Shown: positions 25,566 through 34,121, counted from the stretch's first letter. The stretch is DNA of 60,657 nucleotides from Paenibacillus contaminans (GCF_003285015.1 NZ_QMFB01000034.1:43297-103953), one strand, 5' to 3'. The notes: a model not told the origin generated them from the letters alone. Program-made: numbers and translations.

Positions 25566-27173
25566 CTATCTGCAGTGCCGGCAAATCGTATGAAGGCCGT
25601 CTTTCGAGTCCGCCTTCTTTCCAAAATGGCTCTCGTTCGCCAATTTGTTTTGACGGCACTTCGAGCATTTTTTATAGATGCCTTTGGCCTTGTACGTGTA
25701 CAGCCATTCTTCGCGGCTAAGCCGGTGGGTTTCGGCAAGCATTCTCGGGATATTTCTGTTGAACAGCCTGGATATTTTGCTTTTGTCCCAGTTTATGCCG
25801 TACAGCTTTTGGATCGTTCTGGCGATTTCTTCGCCGTCGTATCCCTCCCGTTTCATAACCAAAAGCTTCTCGATATAAGGCTCAAAAGCCGTGCGCGCGA
25901 TCAGCTCGTCGATGTATAGCAGAAGATGGTACATGTCGCTGTTTACTTTACTGTGAAAGGCTTTGTGAAGCTCCCCGTAATAAAAGAGCAGGTGAAAAAT
26001 GTGCTTTTCGTTGGTGAAATCGAGCTTGTTTTCGGAAACCAGCACATAGTCTCCGCTGCGGTAGCCGGTGAAGTATCCCGTATCGGCGTCGTAATCGATT
26101 TTGGCTGCGCTCTTTACGATCCGCTTGAAATAAATGGTTCCGCACAGCTGATCCTTGATGATTACCGAGTCCTTTTTTAAATCGCCGTACATTCTTTTTA
26201 GCCGATATAAACCTGTCTTACCGTAATGTTCGCGAATCCCCTGCTGGCGCTCCAAGCGCCGTTCGGCCGACAGCCCGAAGCCCAGCCGCTCGCTTAAACG
26301 CACCAGCTCATCGTCGATGTTTTTAAGAAACCGATGGTTTGCGATATCGGCTTTGCCGACTTTTTGCGCTGCTTCGGCTTTAAATAGCTTTTGCTTATCG
26401 GAAGCTCCGGTACGGCCGGTCATCTTTCCATCAGAAGGTTTCGTTAAGACATCGATGTCGGCCCCGCCGCCTGCGAGCAGCTCCTTTTTGCCGCTATAAC
26501 TCGCATTGATGACGGAGCTAGCTTTGCGTATGCCATATACGTGCTCGAGGCTGTTGTTCGTCTGTTCCGAAAACACCAGATAATCGGCTATTTTGCTAAG
26601 CCCGAGAAGCGCGTAGTCGTTCTCGCAAAGCAGGTCGTTTTTTCCTTTAAGCTGCGATTCGATATAACGGTTCGAACTGAAATAGGACAAAAGCGCCCGG
26701 CCATCCGGACTGTCCAGTAAACCATGCAAGTGCCTTAGTCTGTCTTCGGCCGTATCGATCGCAGGATCGAGCCGGGATACGACCGGTTTCAGCAGCTCCC
26801 GAATGTGCCGGCTTGACGGTTCATTTTCCCGCCCCTCTCTCCGCTCCTCCCAGGAACGCGTCAGCATTTCAAGATTGTATCCGTGCCAGACATGATCGCT
26901 TCGGAAATGACGGATCCAAAATTGTCTCCGTGCCGCAAGCAGCTCGGATAGCCGTTCGGAGGCGTCCTCCGGAAGCAGCTCGACGACGTCGAAGGAAAAG
27001 CCGCCGTCCTTCCATGCCATCTGCAACCTTGCGTTTTTATGACTGCCGTCGGCAAGCCGCGCCAACAAATTTTTTTTCGCAAATTCGATATTTCTCGATG
27101 CGCCTATGTACCTCCGCTGATTCTCCATGTTCCGTAAACAGAAAATACCCGCCTTCTTTTTGATTCCCGCCAT
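25566..27173 (-). CDS. GIY-YIG-fold protein with HTH-like region and C-terminal zinc ribbon, nuclease residues lost
   Basis: The 535-residue product starts at the ATG at 27173, with AAAGGCGG upstream; an in-frame extension to 27263 has no support. Residues 9-100 align without gaps to the GIY-YIG domain of I-TevI through the conserved His (H45 here). The conserved Tyr of YIG is kept (Y22), but Tyr6 is Phe (F11), catalytic Arg27 is Ala (A32), His31 is Leu (L36), and the metal-binding Glu75 position is Arg (R83). Near residues 440-480 there is a helix-turn-helix-like stretch (GEEIARTIQKLYG...SKISRLFNRNIPRML). The last 35 residues form a C-x2-C...C-x2-C ribbon. A DNA-binding regulator rather than a nuclease is inferred. 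It heads the tail block. Confidence 0.7.
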   Translation of the reverse strand: MAGIKKKAGIFCLRNMENQRRYIGASRNIEFAKKNLLARLADGSHKNARLQMAWKDGGFSFDVVELLPEDASERLSELLAARRQFWIRHFRSDHVWHGYNLEMLTRSWEERREGRENEPSSRHIRELLKPVVSRLDPAIDTAEDRLRHLHGLLDSPDGRALLSYFSSNRYIESQLKGKNDLLCENDYALLGLSKIADYLVFSEQTNNSLEHVYGIRKASSVINASYSGKKELLAGGGADIDVLTKPSDGKMTGRTGASDKQKLFKAEAAQKVGKADIANHRFLKNIDDELVRLSERLGFGLSAERRLERQQGIREHYGKTGLYRLKRMYGDLKKDSVIIKDQLCGTIYFKRIVKSAAKIDYDADTGYFTGYRSGDYVLVSENKLDFTNEKHIFHLLFYYGELHKAFHSKVNSDMYHLLLYIDELIARTAFEPYIEKLLVMKREGYDGEEIARTIQKLYGINWDKSKISRLFNRNIPRMLAETHRLSREEWLYTYKAKGIYKKCSKCRQNKLANESHFGKKADSKDGLHTICRHCR

Positions 27174-27305
27174 GATGCTTCGCCGCCTTTCGTCGACATT
27201 CTTCGACCCAAATCGTATCGGGTAATAACTTTTAATAGATTGATATAGCCCATGCCGAATCAAAAAGCCAAATCATTCGTCCGCAGAAAAATTTCTGCAT
27301 TTGAA

Positions 27306-27335
27306 TTGACTAGACGTTCGATCGAGTGGTATATT
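27306..27335 (+). promoter_or_regulatory. Promoter of the 89-residue gene at the head of the tail block
   Basis: TTGACT (27306-27311) and TATATT (27330-27335) are separated by 18 bases. The predicted start of transcription, near 27342, lies just before the LexA-type palindrome and about 45 bases before the AAAGGAG ribosome site. Confidence 0.6.
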
Positions 27336-27347
27336 TTGTAACATAAT

Positions 27348-27361
27348 AGAACATATGTTCT
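27348..27361. promoter_or_regulatory. LexA (SOS) box
   Basis: AGAACATATGTTCT is a perfect 14-base palindrome containing GAAC-ATAT-GTTC, the Bacillus-type LexA (DinR) core GAAC-N4-GTTC. It begins about 12 bases after the -10 box of the plus-strand promoter, where bound LexA would block transcription. The GIY-YIG gene reads away on the other side, with its start 175 bases off, so its control by the same site is possible but less certain. I found no other exact core in the parts I scanned by eye. Confidence 0.8.
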
Positions 27362-27389
27362 TATTTTGCAAGCGGTAAAGGAGCGGAAC

Positions 27390-27659
27390 ATGTTGAAGCA
27401 TTATGACAAGTGTTTTTTGAAAGTGAGCATTCCGCAAGTGGAATATAAGGTTATACAGTACGATGACGGGAGACCTGCTGCGGTATCGAAGGGCTTAGCC
27501 TTCAAGAAGGACGAATCGGGTCGAAGCTTGCAAGGCGGTGTCGTATTTGAAAGATACTTCGACGCTTTTCAGTTCGTCTACGCACCTTCCAAATTTCACG
27601 GTCCGGAGCGCAACTATAGAATGAAAGAGGATTTTATGGCCGAAACCGGCGGGAGTTGA
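27390..27659 (+). CDS. Small unknown protein under a LexA box
   Basis: The 89-residue protein begins at the ATG at 27390, seven bases after AAAGGAG. It has no membrane segment or signal peptide. Visible parts are a beta-rich start (YDKCFLKVSIPQVEYKVIQYDDG), a basic middle (KKDESGRSLQGG) and an aromatic stretch (FERYFDAFQFVYAPSKFHG). I recognise no family. Its promoter is overlapped by the only LexA-type site seen, and it diverges from the GIY-YIG gene. A role as switch (antirepressor, activator) or as an SOS effector is plausible but unproven. No further gene follows it on this strand. Confidence 0.6.
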   Translation: MLKHYDKCFLKVSIPQVEYKVIQYDDGRPAAVSKGLAFKKDESGRSLQGGVVFERYFDAFQFVYAPSKFHGPERNYRMKEDFMAETGGS

Positions 27660-28031
27660 CACACGTACTGCTCGAGGGAAGTAAATAGGGGCTTCAGCTG
27701 GGAATTCCGCTTACGGGGGGAGCTCTGCGTCCGGGGAGTTGCTGCCTGCCGGGGGAGTTTTGCCTGTTGGCAAGTTCCTGCCTGCGGGGAGTTCTAACGG
27801 AAGCTGCTGCCGTTATCCTGCTTAAAGAGAGCGTTTCCCAAATCTAACGGAAATGCCGGACCTTATTTACCTGTTTTATTAGGAACGGATGCCGGTTGAT
27901 CGCGAATAGAGTCGCTCAGTTCCGTTCGTGCGTTCGGTCGAAAGAAAAGCGCTCGACATAAAAATGACCGCCTTCCCATTAGAAAGACGGTCATTTGCCC
28001 ATATCATACGCCAATTACCGGATATGTCATA
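27660..28031. other. Intergenic stretch with imperfect G-rich tandem repeats
   Basis: No gene is seen in these 372 bases. From 27716 to 27796 a unit of about 18 bases with a GGGGAGTT core followed by TGCCTGC-like sequence is repeated four to five times imperfectly. Two copies of TCTAACGGAA follow, at about 27794 and 27851. The right end carries the terminator of the glycosidase-like gene. This is the right border of the tail block; no attachment-site-like repeat shared with the left border was found by eye. Confidence 0.5.
27957..27996 (-). terminator. Terminator of the locus 1 sugar uptake operon
   Basis: AAATGACCG (27962-27970) pairs with CGGTCATTT (27988-27996). On the minus strand the stem is followed by TTTTTATG. 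It lies about 35 bases past the stop codon of the glycosidase-like gene. Confidence 0.8.
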
Positions 28032-30452
28032 TCATTTCAAAATAATACTCGCCGTTACAGTACCCCGATAATCGGAAAGCCGAACCTGATTGCGCTCCTC
28101 TACGATCGCGATCTCGACCGACTCGCCGCCTTGGACGGCACAAGCCTGCACGGTTCCGCGCGCCGAAGGGATACTAATCCATACCGGAAAAAACGCCTCG
28201 TTATGGAATTGAACCATAATCTCGGATGAAGATATCGACCGGATGCTAAAGTTGACTTCGCCGAACGGCGTTTGCGCCCGCTCCACGCGAATTTCTTTAC
28301 CGGCATCCAGCCAATCGGCCGGTATGCAAGGCAGCAGCTGAAGCGATCCGTTATGGAAGAGGAAGAGGCTGTTCGCAATAATATCGAATAATCGCCCGTT
28401 TCCGCTCCCGTTGGGCTGCCAGGGGGAGAGCCATGGCAGCTGCGGGCAAAACCGCTCGTGACAATGGCCGGTATCCAGCGTGGTCGAATACGCCATCGTA
28501 CTCCAGAAATAACGAAGCGCCTTCTCGCGTTCGCCCTGCAGCATCCAGATTTTATGCCAAATCCGTTCGCTTGCGTTCACATAATACAGGTCGATCTCGC
28601 CATGCGCGAACCCTTGCTGAAGCATGCCTAGCTGCCGGTCTTCCATTGCGGCCATTTTGCAGGAGAACAGATCGTTCAACGTTCCTTCGTTGCGCAGCAA
28701 TTGCTCCAGATCATAAACCAGTGGATCGGTTTCTGCGATCAGCCCGGCATCGACTAGCGAGGCAAGACCGTCGATCGAATAAACGCCGACCCGCTCTCCC
28801 GGCTTCGTATACACTTCATTCGACACCCAATGAATTTCTTGATCCCCCAGCAGGTAAGTCCCGTGCCGCAGCGCTTCCAATATGCAAGCCCGGTAATCCT
28901 CCGCTTCTCGCATCACCTCATCGCCGTAGGGATGCCGAAGCTCGACCAATATTTTGGCGAATTCGTTCAGTCCCCGCCATGTATAGGCGTCCGACATGTA
29001 GAAGTATCCTTTGATCGGCCAATCGTGCGGCCTTCCAGCCGGCAGCAGCCCGTAATGCTTCACTCTCGCGCCGTCTGCATCAAGCTGCTTGGTGGCATTC
29101 CGTTCCCGGATAATCCAGCGGCATGCCCTTAATCCGCGTTCGACAACCCGTTCGAACCATGCCGTATCGCGGGTCATCCAGTAATGATCCGCTAGCATCC
29201 CCAGCACGGCCCCCGTTTCGCACATCCAGTGAATATGAGGGCGGAACGAGCCTTCGGGCGAAACAATGTCGCCTTCCGGACCCGCGCTCCCATCCTGCGT
29301 CGCCAGGAAGTAATTCAATATTTTTTCAACGGCCGGCTTGTATCCCAATCGGTCCAAAGCCCGGATGTAGAAGGAAACTTCCCAAGAGTACACGACGGAA
29401 TAGTCGTTAAATCCCCCTTGGCCCGGAACGAGAACCGACGGATCTTCACTTGACGCCAGAAGCTGAAAATGATTCGACGTGGTGGTCTCGAATATGCGTT
29501 GGACCTGAGCATCCGGCAGATGAACCGTCATGCCGCCGGACAGCGTATCCTCCCACAGTTTGCTGCACGCCTCGATCGCCGCGTCGCAATCCAGCATTTC
29601 GGACAATGGCGCAGCTTGCGCCGAATACGGGATCTCGACGCTTATCGTCGCGCGCTCATTCGGCCCTAAGTCGATCGCAAAGCATAACGCCTCCTTAAAC
29701 CGGCTATGACGATCCGACATCGTTACGGTTGCCCGCCTATCGACGCGATCATATGCCGTTACCCCTTCCTGATCGCCCTTCTCGGTTACTTCCGCCTGCC
29801 TATCGTCGCGATCTTGAACCGTTACGTCTTCCCAATCGCCCTTCACGGTTATTCCCGCCCGTCTGTCGACACGATAACGCGCCATGACCTGGCCGCTATC
29901 GTCGAGCAAGCTTCCCGACAACTCGTCATGAGGCGCTATTTTCCCCGGCAAACTGTTTAACCAGGGGGCTTCCTGCGAAACAAACGGAATATAGTCCTCA
30001 TTCGGGTGCATATAAAATTGGGAATGCGGCTTATACACGTTCAGAAAGTACCATGTTCCCGTCCTTCGTTTTGACGGATGAGCGTTCTTCACCTCCAAAT
30101 AGAGGTGAATACGCCCTTCGCCTTGCTCATCGCTAGTCGTCAGCAAAGTGAAGCGATGCTCGAAATCATCTTGTCTGATCCACGATCGGACGATCGGAAT
30201 ACGCGGACTTAGCAAAGACTGCTCGATCCGGCTCGCATCCATAAACCGCGGAACCTCTTCTTGCGATGCGGCGAACGCAAATCCGTATCCTCTGCGCATA
30301 TCGCCGTTTCTGCCCAGCGCATCCTTCACAAGAACGGTCTGATCGGGGCGAACCTCGACCAAGGTATCGTCAAAAGGCCGATGAATGTAGATTCGTTTGC
30401 TCCTCGGCCGCGGGTACAAGCCCGCTATGGAGCTCCATGACGGTTCCGTCAT
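28032..30452 (-). CDS. Glycoside hydrolase-like protein (alpha/alpha six-hairpin type)
   Basis: The 806-residue protein has no signal peptide, so it acts in the cytoplasm. The N-terminal 270 residues are beta-rich. The middle (about 290-680) has the helical hairpin pattern of six-hairpin glycosidases: PGQGGFNDYSVVYSWEVSFYIRALDRLGY, PHIHWMCETGAVLGMLADHYWMTRD and GYFYMSDAYTWRGLNEFAK. The C-terminal 120 residues form a beta domain. Candidate acids are in GGFNDYS and in the CETG segment, but I cannot assign a GH family. Residues about 187-250 hold three copies of a 21-residue unit of the type DRRAxVTxKGD, absent from usual relatives. It is last in the operon after the binding protein and probably degrades the imported oligosaccharide. 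Confidence 0.7.
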   Translation of the reverse strand: MTEPSWSSIAGLYPRPRSKRIYIHRPFDDTLVEVRPDQTVLVKDALGRNGDMRRGYGFAFAASQEEVPRFMDASRIEQSLLSPRIPIVRSWIRQDDFEHRFTLLTTSDEQGEGRIHLYLEVKNAHPSKRRTGTWYFLNVYKPHSQFYMHPNEDYIPFVSQEAPWLNSLPGKIAPHDELSGSLLDDSGQVMARYRVDRRAGITVKGDWEDVTVQDRDDRQAEVTEKGDQEGVTAYDRVDRRATVTMSDRHSRFKEALCFAIDLGPNERATISVEIPYSAQAAPLSEMLDCDAAIEACSKLWEDTLSGGMTVHLPDAQVQRIFETTTSNHFQLLASSEDPSVLVPGQGGFNDYSVVYSWEVSFYIRALDRLGYKPAVEKILNYFLATQDGSAGPEGDIVSPEGSFRPHIHWMCETGAVLGMLADHYWMTRDTAWFERVVERGLRACRWIIRERNATKQLDADGARVKHYGLLPAGRPHDWPIKGYFYMSDAYTWRGLNEFAKILVELRHPYGDEVMREAEDYRACILEALRHGTYLLGDQEIHWVSNEVYTKPGERVGVYSIDGLASLVDAGLIAETDPLVYDLEQLLRNEGTLNDLFSCKMAAMEDRQLGMLQQGFAHGEIDLYYVNASERIWHKIWMLQGEREKALRYFWSTMAYSTTLDTGHCHERFCPQLPWLSPWQPNGSGNGRLFDIIANSLFLFHNGSLQLLPCIPADWLDAGKEIRVERAQTPFGEVNFSIRSISSSEIMVQFHNEAFFPVWISIPSARGTVQACAVQGGESVEIAIVEERNQVRLSDYRGTVTASIILK

Positions 30453-30468
30453 CGCGATCTCACCTCCG

Positions 30469-32193
30469 CTATTTTTTTCCCGAAGCAGCCTTCCACTCGG
30501 CTATCCCTTTCTGAAGCTCGGTATCCCAGAACGCGTATACCTTCTCCAGGCCCAGATCAACAAGTTCCTTAATCATGGCGGCTTTTTGCGATGCAAACGC
30601 TTCGTCGCTTTTCGTTAAAATCATTTTCGGAATCGCTTGATTCAAATAGTTCGTCAGCTTATCCGAGATCAGTTTAATGTCGTCAGGCTCGGTCGAAGGC
30701 ACGAATCCCATCAACTCGAATAAACTGGACGTTTGGTACTGCTGGCCCGGAGGCAAAATATCCGTCGTAAGCTCAGCCTTGTAATGCTGCAAAACCTCGC
30801 GCGCCAGCGCAGCTTCCGGTTTATCATACGCGGCCTTCTGAAAATCCTTGGTCAGCTTGAACGAGATCGGATTTTTGGTTCCCGGAATATAGGCGTTCGC
30901 ATTCAAACCCAAGTTGTTGCCGAATTTACCATATCCGAATTTGCTTACGGCGTCCGGATCCTTGCTATTATTGAGGAACGTATCCGTATAGGCATATTTG
31001 CCGTCCTTGTTCACCCAATCGACGCCTTCGATGCCGTTCGTTACGGTTAAAGCGCCATCCACGGAATACAGCCAATTGATCAATTCCATGGCTCTTTCCG
31101 GATGCTTCGACTTTTTGGAAATGGCAAATACCCAATTATCGGAGCCGAACTTTTTGTTGAAATATTTATATTGCTCCGAAGGCATCGGCAGCGGGCCGTA
31201 CCAGCCTTTGTCATAAACGCCCTTGCCATGCAAATAGGCGTTTCCCCCTTCGACCATCCAGCTAATGACGCTTGCCAGCACTTGTCCCGTATTATACTTT
31301 TGCTGCGCTTGATCGTATTTCTGCGTAAAGCTGTCGGGGTCCAGCAAGCCCATTCTTTGCGCTTTATTCCAAAAAGCGACGTCCTCCCAGAAGCCGGAGC
31401 TCTCATTCAGATACATATTCGTCCGCTCGAACGTCTGATCGTCGATTTGAACGACGTTGGCCGGTCCGCCATAGGCGAAAGAGGCACCTTTATTTTGAAT
31501 GGAGAAGTTGTTCGTATGGAACGGCCAGCCCCAGTCGGACCATAAGGAAAAGCCGTAATACTTCTTGCCGTCTTCATTCGCAGGATGCTTCTGCAGCATT
31601 TGCGAGACAACCTTCAGGAAATCGTCGTTATTGTTAATCGCGGGATAACCCAGCTCCTTGTAATAATCCCAGCGGAGATAAACGCCGCCCCAAAGCGGCT
31701 CCGGGCTGGCCGAATCGACTAGAAGCTTGTTGCTGAGAAATTTCAATTGTCCGTCCGCCATTTTCTTATCCGATGTCAGCACCTCGCCGGGAACATTGCG
31801 CAAAATATCGGGTCCGTGTTTCTCAAGCAGCGGCCCCATGTCGATAACCATATCTTTCATTTGCTGCGCGTATTTTTTGTGGACGACCATAATGTCCTTC
31901 AAATCATTGGTGGCGAGCAGCGCAGCCAGCTTCTCGTCCGTGGCCTTCGTGTCCATATCGATTTTGATGCCCAGCTTCTGCTCAATGTACTTGGAGACCG
32001 GGTCGTCCTGAATGCCCATCGGCAAATTGGAGCCGGTCGGAGCACTCCAGAATGTCAAGGTGACAAGCTCGTTCGAGCTGGCAGTCGAACCGGGCTCCGA
32101 CGGATTGTCGGAAGATTTGGAGCATGCAGCCAAATACACGAACAAACTGGCTATGAGCAAAAGAATGACGGAACGCTTCATCGTTATGTTCAT
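30469..32193 (-). CDS. Extracellular sugar-binding lipoprotein of an ABC importer (LplA-like)
   Basis: This 574-residue protein begins at the ATG at 32193 after AGGGGTG. A lipoprotein signal (MKRSVILLLIASLFVYLAAC) puts the lipidated Cys at about residue 24. The mature part has the large solute-binding fold typical of LplA/YtcQ-type proteins: TLTFWSAPTGSNLPMGIQ, EQKLGIKIDMD, LRWDYYKELGYPAINNNDDFLK, NWVFAISKKSKHPERAMELINWLYS. It delivers an oligosaccharide to the two permeases encoded just upstream. No ATPase gene is present, so a shared MsmX-like ATPase elsewhere is expected. The substrate is not known; the neighbouring glycosidase-like gene suggests a polysaccharide fragment. Confidence 0.9.
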   Translation of the reverse strand: MNITMKRSVILLLIASLFVYLAACSKSSDNPSEPGSTASSNELVTLTFWSAPTGSNLPMGIQDDPVSKYIEQKLGIKIDMDTKATDEKLAALLATNDLKDIMVVHKKYAQQMKDMVIDMGPLLEKHGPDILRNVPGEVLTSDKKMADGQLKFLSNKLLVDSASPEPLWGGVYLRWDYYKELGYPAINNNDDFLKVVSQMLQKHPANEDGKKYYGFSLWSDWGWPFHTNNFSIQNKGASFAYGGPANVVQIDDQTFERTNMYLNESSGFWEDVAFWNKAQRMGLLDPDSFTQKYDQAQQKYNTGQVLASVISWMVEGGNAYLHGKGVYDKGWYGPLPMPSEQYKYFNKKFGSDNWVFAISKKSKHPERAMELINWLYSVDGALTVTNGIEGVDWVNKDGKYAYTDTFLNNSKDPDAVSKFGYGKFGNNLGLNANAYIPGTKNPISFKLTKDFQKAAYDKPEAALAREVLQHYKAELTTDILPPGQQYQTSSLFELMGFVPSTEPDDIKLISDKLTNYLNQAIPKMILTKSDEAFASQKAAMIKELVDLGLEKVYAFWDTELQKGIAEWKAASGKK

Positions 32194-32257
32194 CTTTCGT
32201 GCACCCCTACTTTTTTTGTATGTTATAATCCTGTCCGGATCAGGATCATACACCGGG

Positions 32258-33148
32258 TCAGCCTTTTACGGCGCCAAGCATAATGCCTTTCACAAAATAT
32301 TTTTGCAGGAACGGATAGACGCATAGGATCGGCAGCACCGTTACGACGGTAATCGTCGTTTTTACGGCGAAAGGATCCAATCGCTTCATTTCACTTACCG
32401 TGCTTAAGCTGCTATTTCCCGACCTAAGCATATTCGCCAGCATCTCCGCTTGATCGAGGAAATTTTTCAATACAAGCTGAAGCGTTTGCAGCTTCGGATC
32501 GTTGACGAGGAAAAAATTATCCTGCCAGGAATTCCACTGCCCGACCGCATTAAACACGGCGACGGCGGCGATGATCGGAACGGAGACGGGTACGACGATT
32601 TTGATCAAAATGGTGAAGTAACCCGCGCCGTCCACAACGGCGGATTCCTCGAGAGAAGCTGGAATCGATTCGATATAGGTTTTGATCAAAACAACCGCGA
32701 ACGGCGCAATCATCCCCGGCAATACATACAGCCAGAACGTGTTCTGCAAGCCAAGCAGCTTCATCGTGACGAACCAAGGAATCAGCCCCGCCTGAAGAAA
32801 CATGGTAAACACGGTAGCGCGATAAATCCACTTGCGGCCGAGCATCTCTTGTTTGGTGCAAATATAAGCGAGCATCGTGGAGAAAAAAAGCGTAATAAAC
32901 GTGCCGATTACCGTTCGTGCGGCGGATATGCCGAAAGCCGTCCAGACGCCCTCCAAACGAAACACTTGCTTGAAGTTGTCGAGATGGAAGCCGACGGGAT
33001 ACAGAATAACGTCTCCCCTCGAAACGGCTTCCGCGCTGCTTAACGAAACGATAAAGATATAATAGAACGGATAGATGCAAGCAAGAGCGAACAGAAGAAA
33101 TACAAGTGTATTCGCAAATTGAAAGAGGAAGTCTTTTTTGGTCGCCAT
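32258..33148 (-). CDS. ABC sugar importer permease (LplC/YtcP family)
   Basis: The 296-residue membrane protein has six predicted membrane segments. Its EAA loop is clear: EESAVVDGAGYFTILIKIVVPVSVPII (about residues 190-216), which docks on the ATPase. The C-terminus (PFLQKYFVKGIMLGAVKG) is the standard ending of YtcP-type permeases. It starts 13 bases after the partner permease with a GGAGG site. It works with the LplB-type permease and the lipoprotein of the same operon. Confidence 0.92.
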   Translation of the reverse strand: MATKKDFLFQFANTLVFLLFALACIYPFYYIFIVSLSSAEAVSRGDVILYPVGFHLDNFKQVFRLEGVWTAFGISAARTVIGTFITLFFSTMLAYICTKQEMLGRKWIYRATVFTMFLQAGLIPWFVTMKLLGLQNTFWLYVLPGMIAPFAVVLIKTYIESIPASLEESAVVDGAGYFTILIKIVVPVSVPIIAAVAVFNAVGQWNSWQDNFFLVNDPKLQTLQLVLKNFLDQAEMLANMLRSGNSSLSTVSEMKRLDPFAVKTTITVVTVLPILCVYPFLQKYFVKGIMLGAVKG

Positions 33149-33161
33149 AGGGTCCTCCGCG

Positions 33162-34121
33162 CTAAAAGATCGACTGATCGCGCAATTTTTTGGATATCAA
33201 ATTTGCCGTCATGAGCAGTGTTATGCTGACGATCGTTTTCGTCATCCCTAATGCGGTCGACATCGGATAATTATTTTGCGAAATCCCGATACGGTAGACG
33301 TATAAATCCAAAACTTGAATTTTACTTTGCACCAAGCCGTTATTGAACAAATAAAATTGCTCGAAGCCGTTGCTCAACAGCGAACCTATATTCAACAGCA
33401 GCAGGGTGATGAACGTCGGGATGATGCCGGGAAGGGTAATATGCAGCATTTTGCCGAATCTCCCCGCTCCGTCTACAGCCGCCGCATCGTATTGTTCCTG
33501 ATCGATCCCCGCAATCGACGCGATGTAGATGATGGCCGTAAAGCCTAGCGTTTTCCATATCAATACGCCTGTTTGAAAAAGCCAGACAATATCGGGATTC
33601 GCCAACGGATTGAGCGGGGCGGAAATCCAGTTCAAATGAAGCAGCAGCTTATTCACCATGCCGTCCCCTGTCGAGAACATGATATAACATAAAGCATACA
33701 CCAATACCCAGCTGATGAAATTAGGGAGCGTCGTCGTAGTCTGAATGAATTTTTTGACCTTCCCGAGTCTCATTTCGTTCAGAAACATCGCGAACACCAC
33801 CGCTAACGGCGAGGCCAATAATCCCAAAAAGCTGATGGCAAGCGTATTTCGCAATACGGCTGCAAATTCAGGGTCCTGGAAAGCCAGGATAAAATACTTG
33901 AATCCCGTAAACTGCGAATCCAACAGCTTATACCCGGGCTTGTAATCGAAAAAAGCGATCGCCCAGCCGAGCAGCGGCAAATAAGAAAACAGCAATAACG
34001 CCGCAAGACATGGCGCGGCCATCAGCAGCAGCGTTTTCTGACCGGATGTCAAATGCCGACGCCTTATCCGCGCTTGATTGATCTGCACCGCCGAGCCATT
34101 CCTGCTATTGTTTGACAACAA
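33162..34121 (-). CDS. ABC sugar importer permease (LplB family)
   Basis: The 319-residue protein has a basic N-terminus, then six membrane segments. The EAA loop is DQEQYDAAAVDGAGRFGKMLHITLPGI (about residues 205-231). The segment SYLPLLGWAIAFFDYKPGYKL is the family's usual N-terminal loop. It is first in the minus-strand operon and diverges from the kinase gene at 34266, which fits control by that two-component system. The start is TTG at 34121 or 34118 behind GGAGGG. Confidence 0.92.
   Translation of the reverse strand: MLSNNSRNGSAVQINQARIRRRHLTSGQKTLLLMAAPCLAALLLFSYLPLLGWAIAFFDYKPGYKLLDSQFTGFKYFILAFQDPEFAAVLRNTLAISFLGLLASPLAVVFAMFLNEMRLGKVKKFIQTTTTLPNFISWVLVYALCYIMFSTGDGMVNKLLLHLNWISAPLNPLANPDIVWLFQTGVLIWKTLGFTAIIYIASIAGIDQEQYDAAAVDGAGRFGKMLHITLPGIIPTFITLLLLNIGSLLSNGFEQFYLFNNGLVQSKIQVLDLYVYRIGISQNNYPMSTALGMTKTIVSITLLMTANLISKKLRDQSIF

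Noticed and set aside
3209..27659. Reading the block as a contractile (R-type) tailocin
   Set aside because: No sheath, baseplate wedge or spike gene is present; Dit and Tal mark a non-contractile tail.
2849..28031. Attachment sites flanking the tail block
   Set aside because: I found no integrase and no shared direct repeat at the two borders by eye; a computed search would be needed.
28665..28677. GAAC-AGATC-GTTC as a second LexA box
   Set aside because: The spacer is five bases instead of four and the site is deep inside a coding region.
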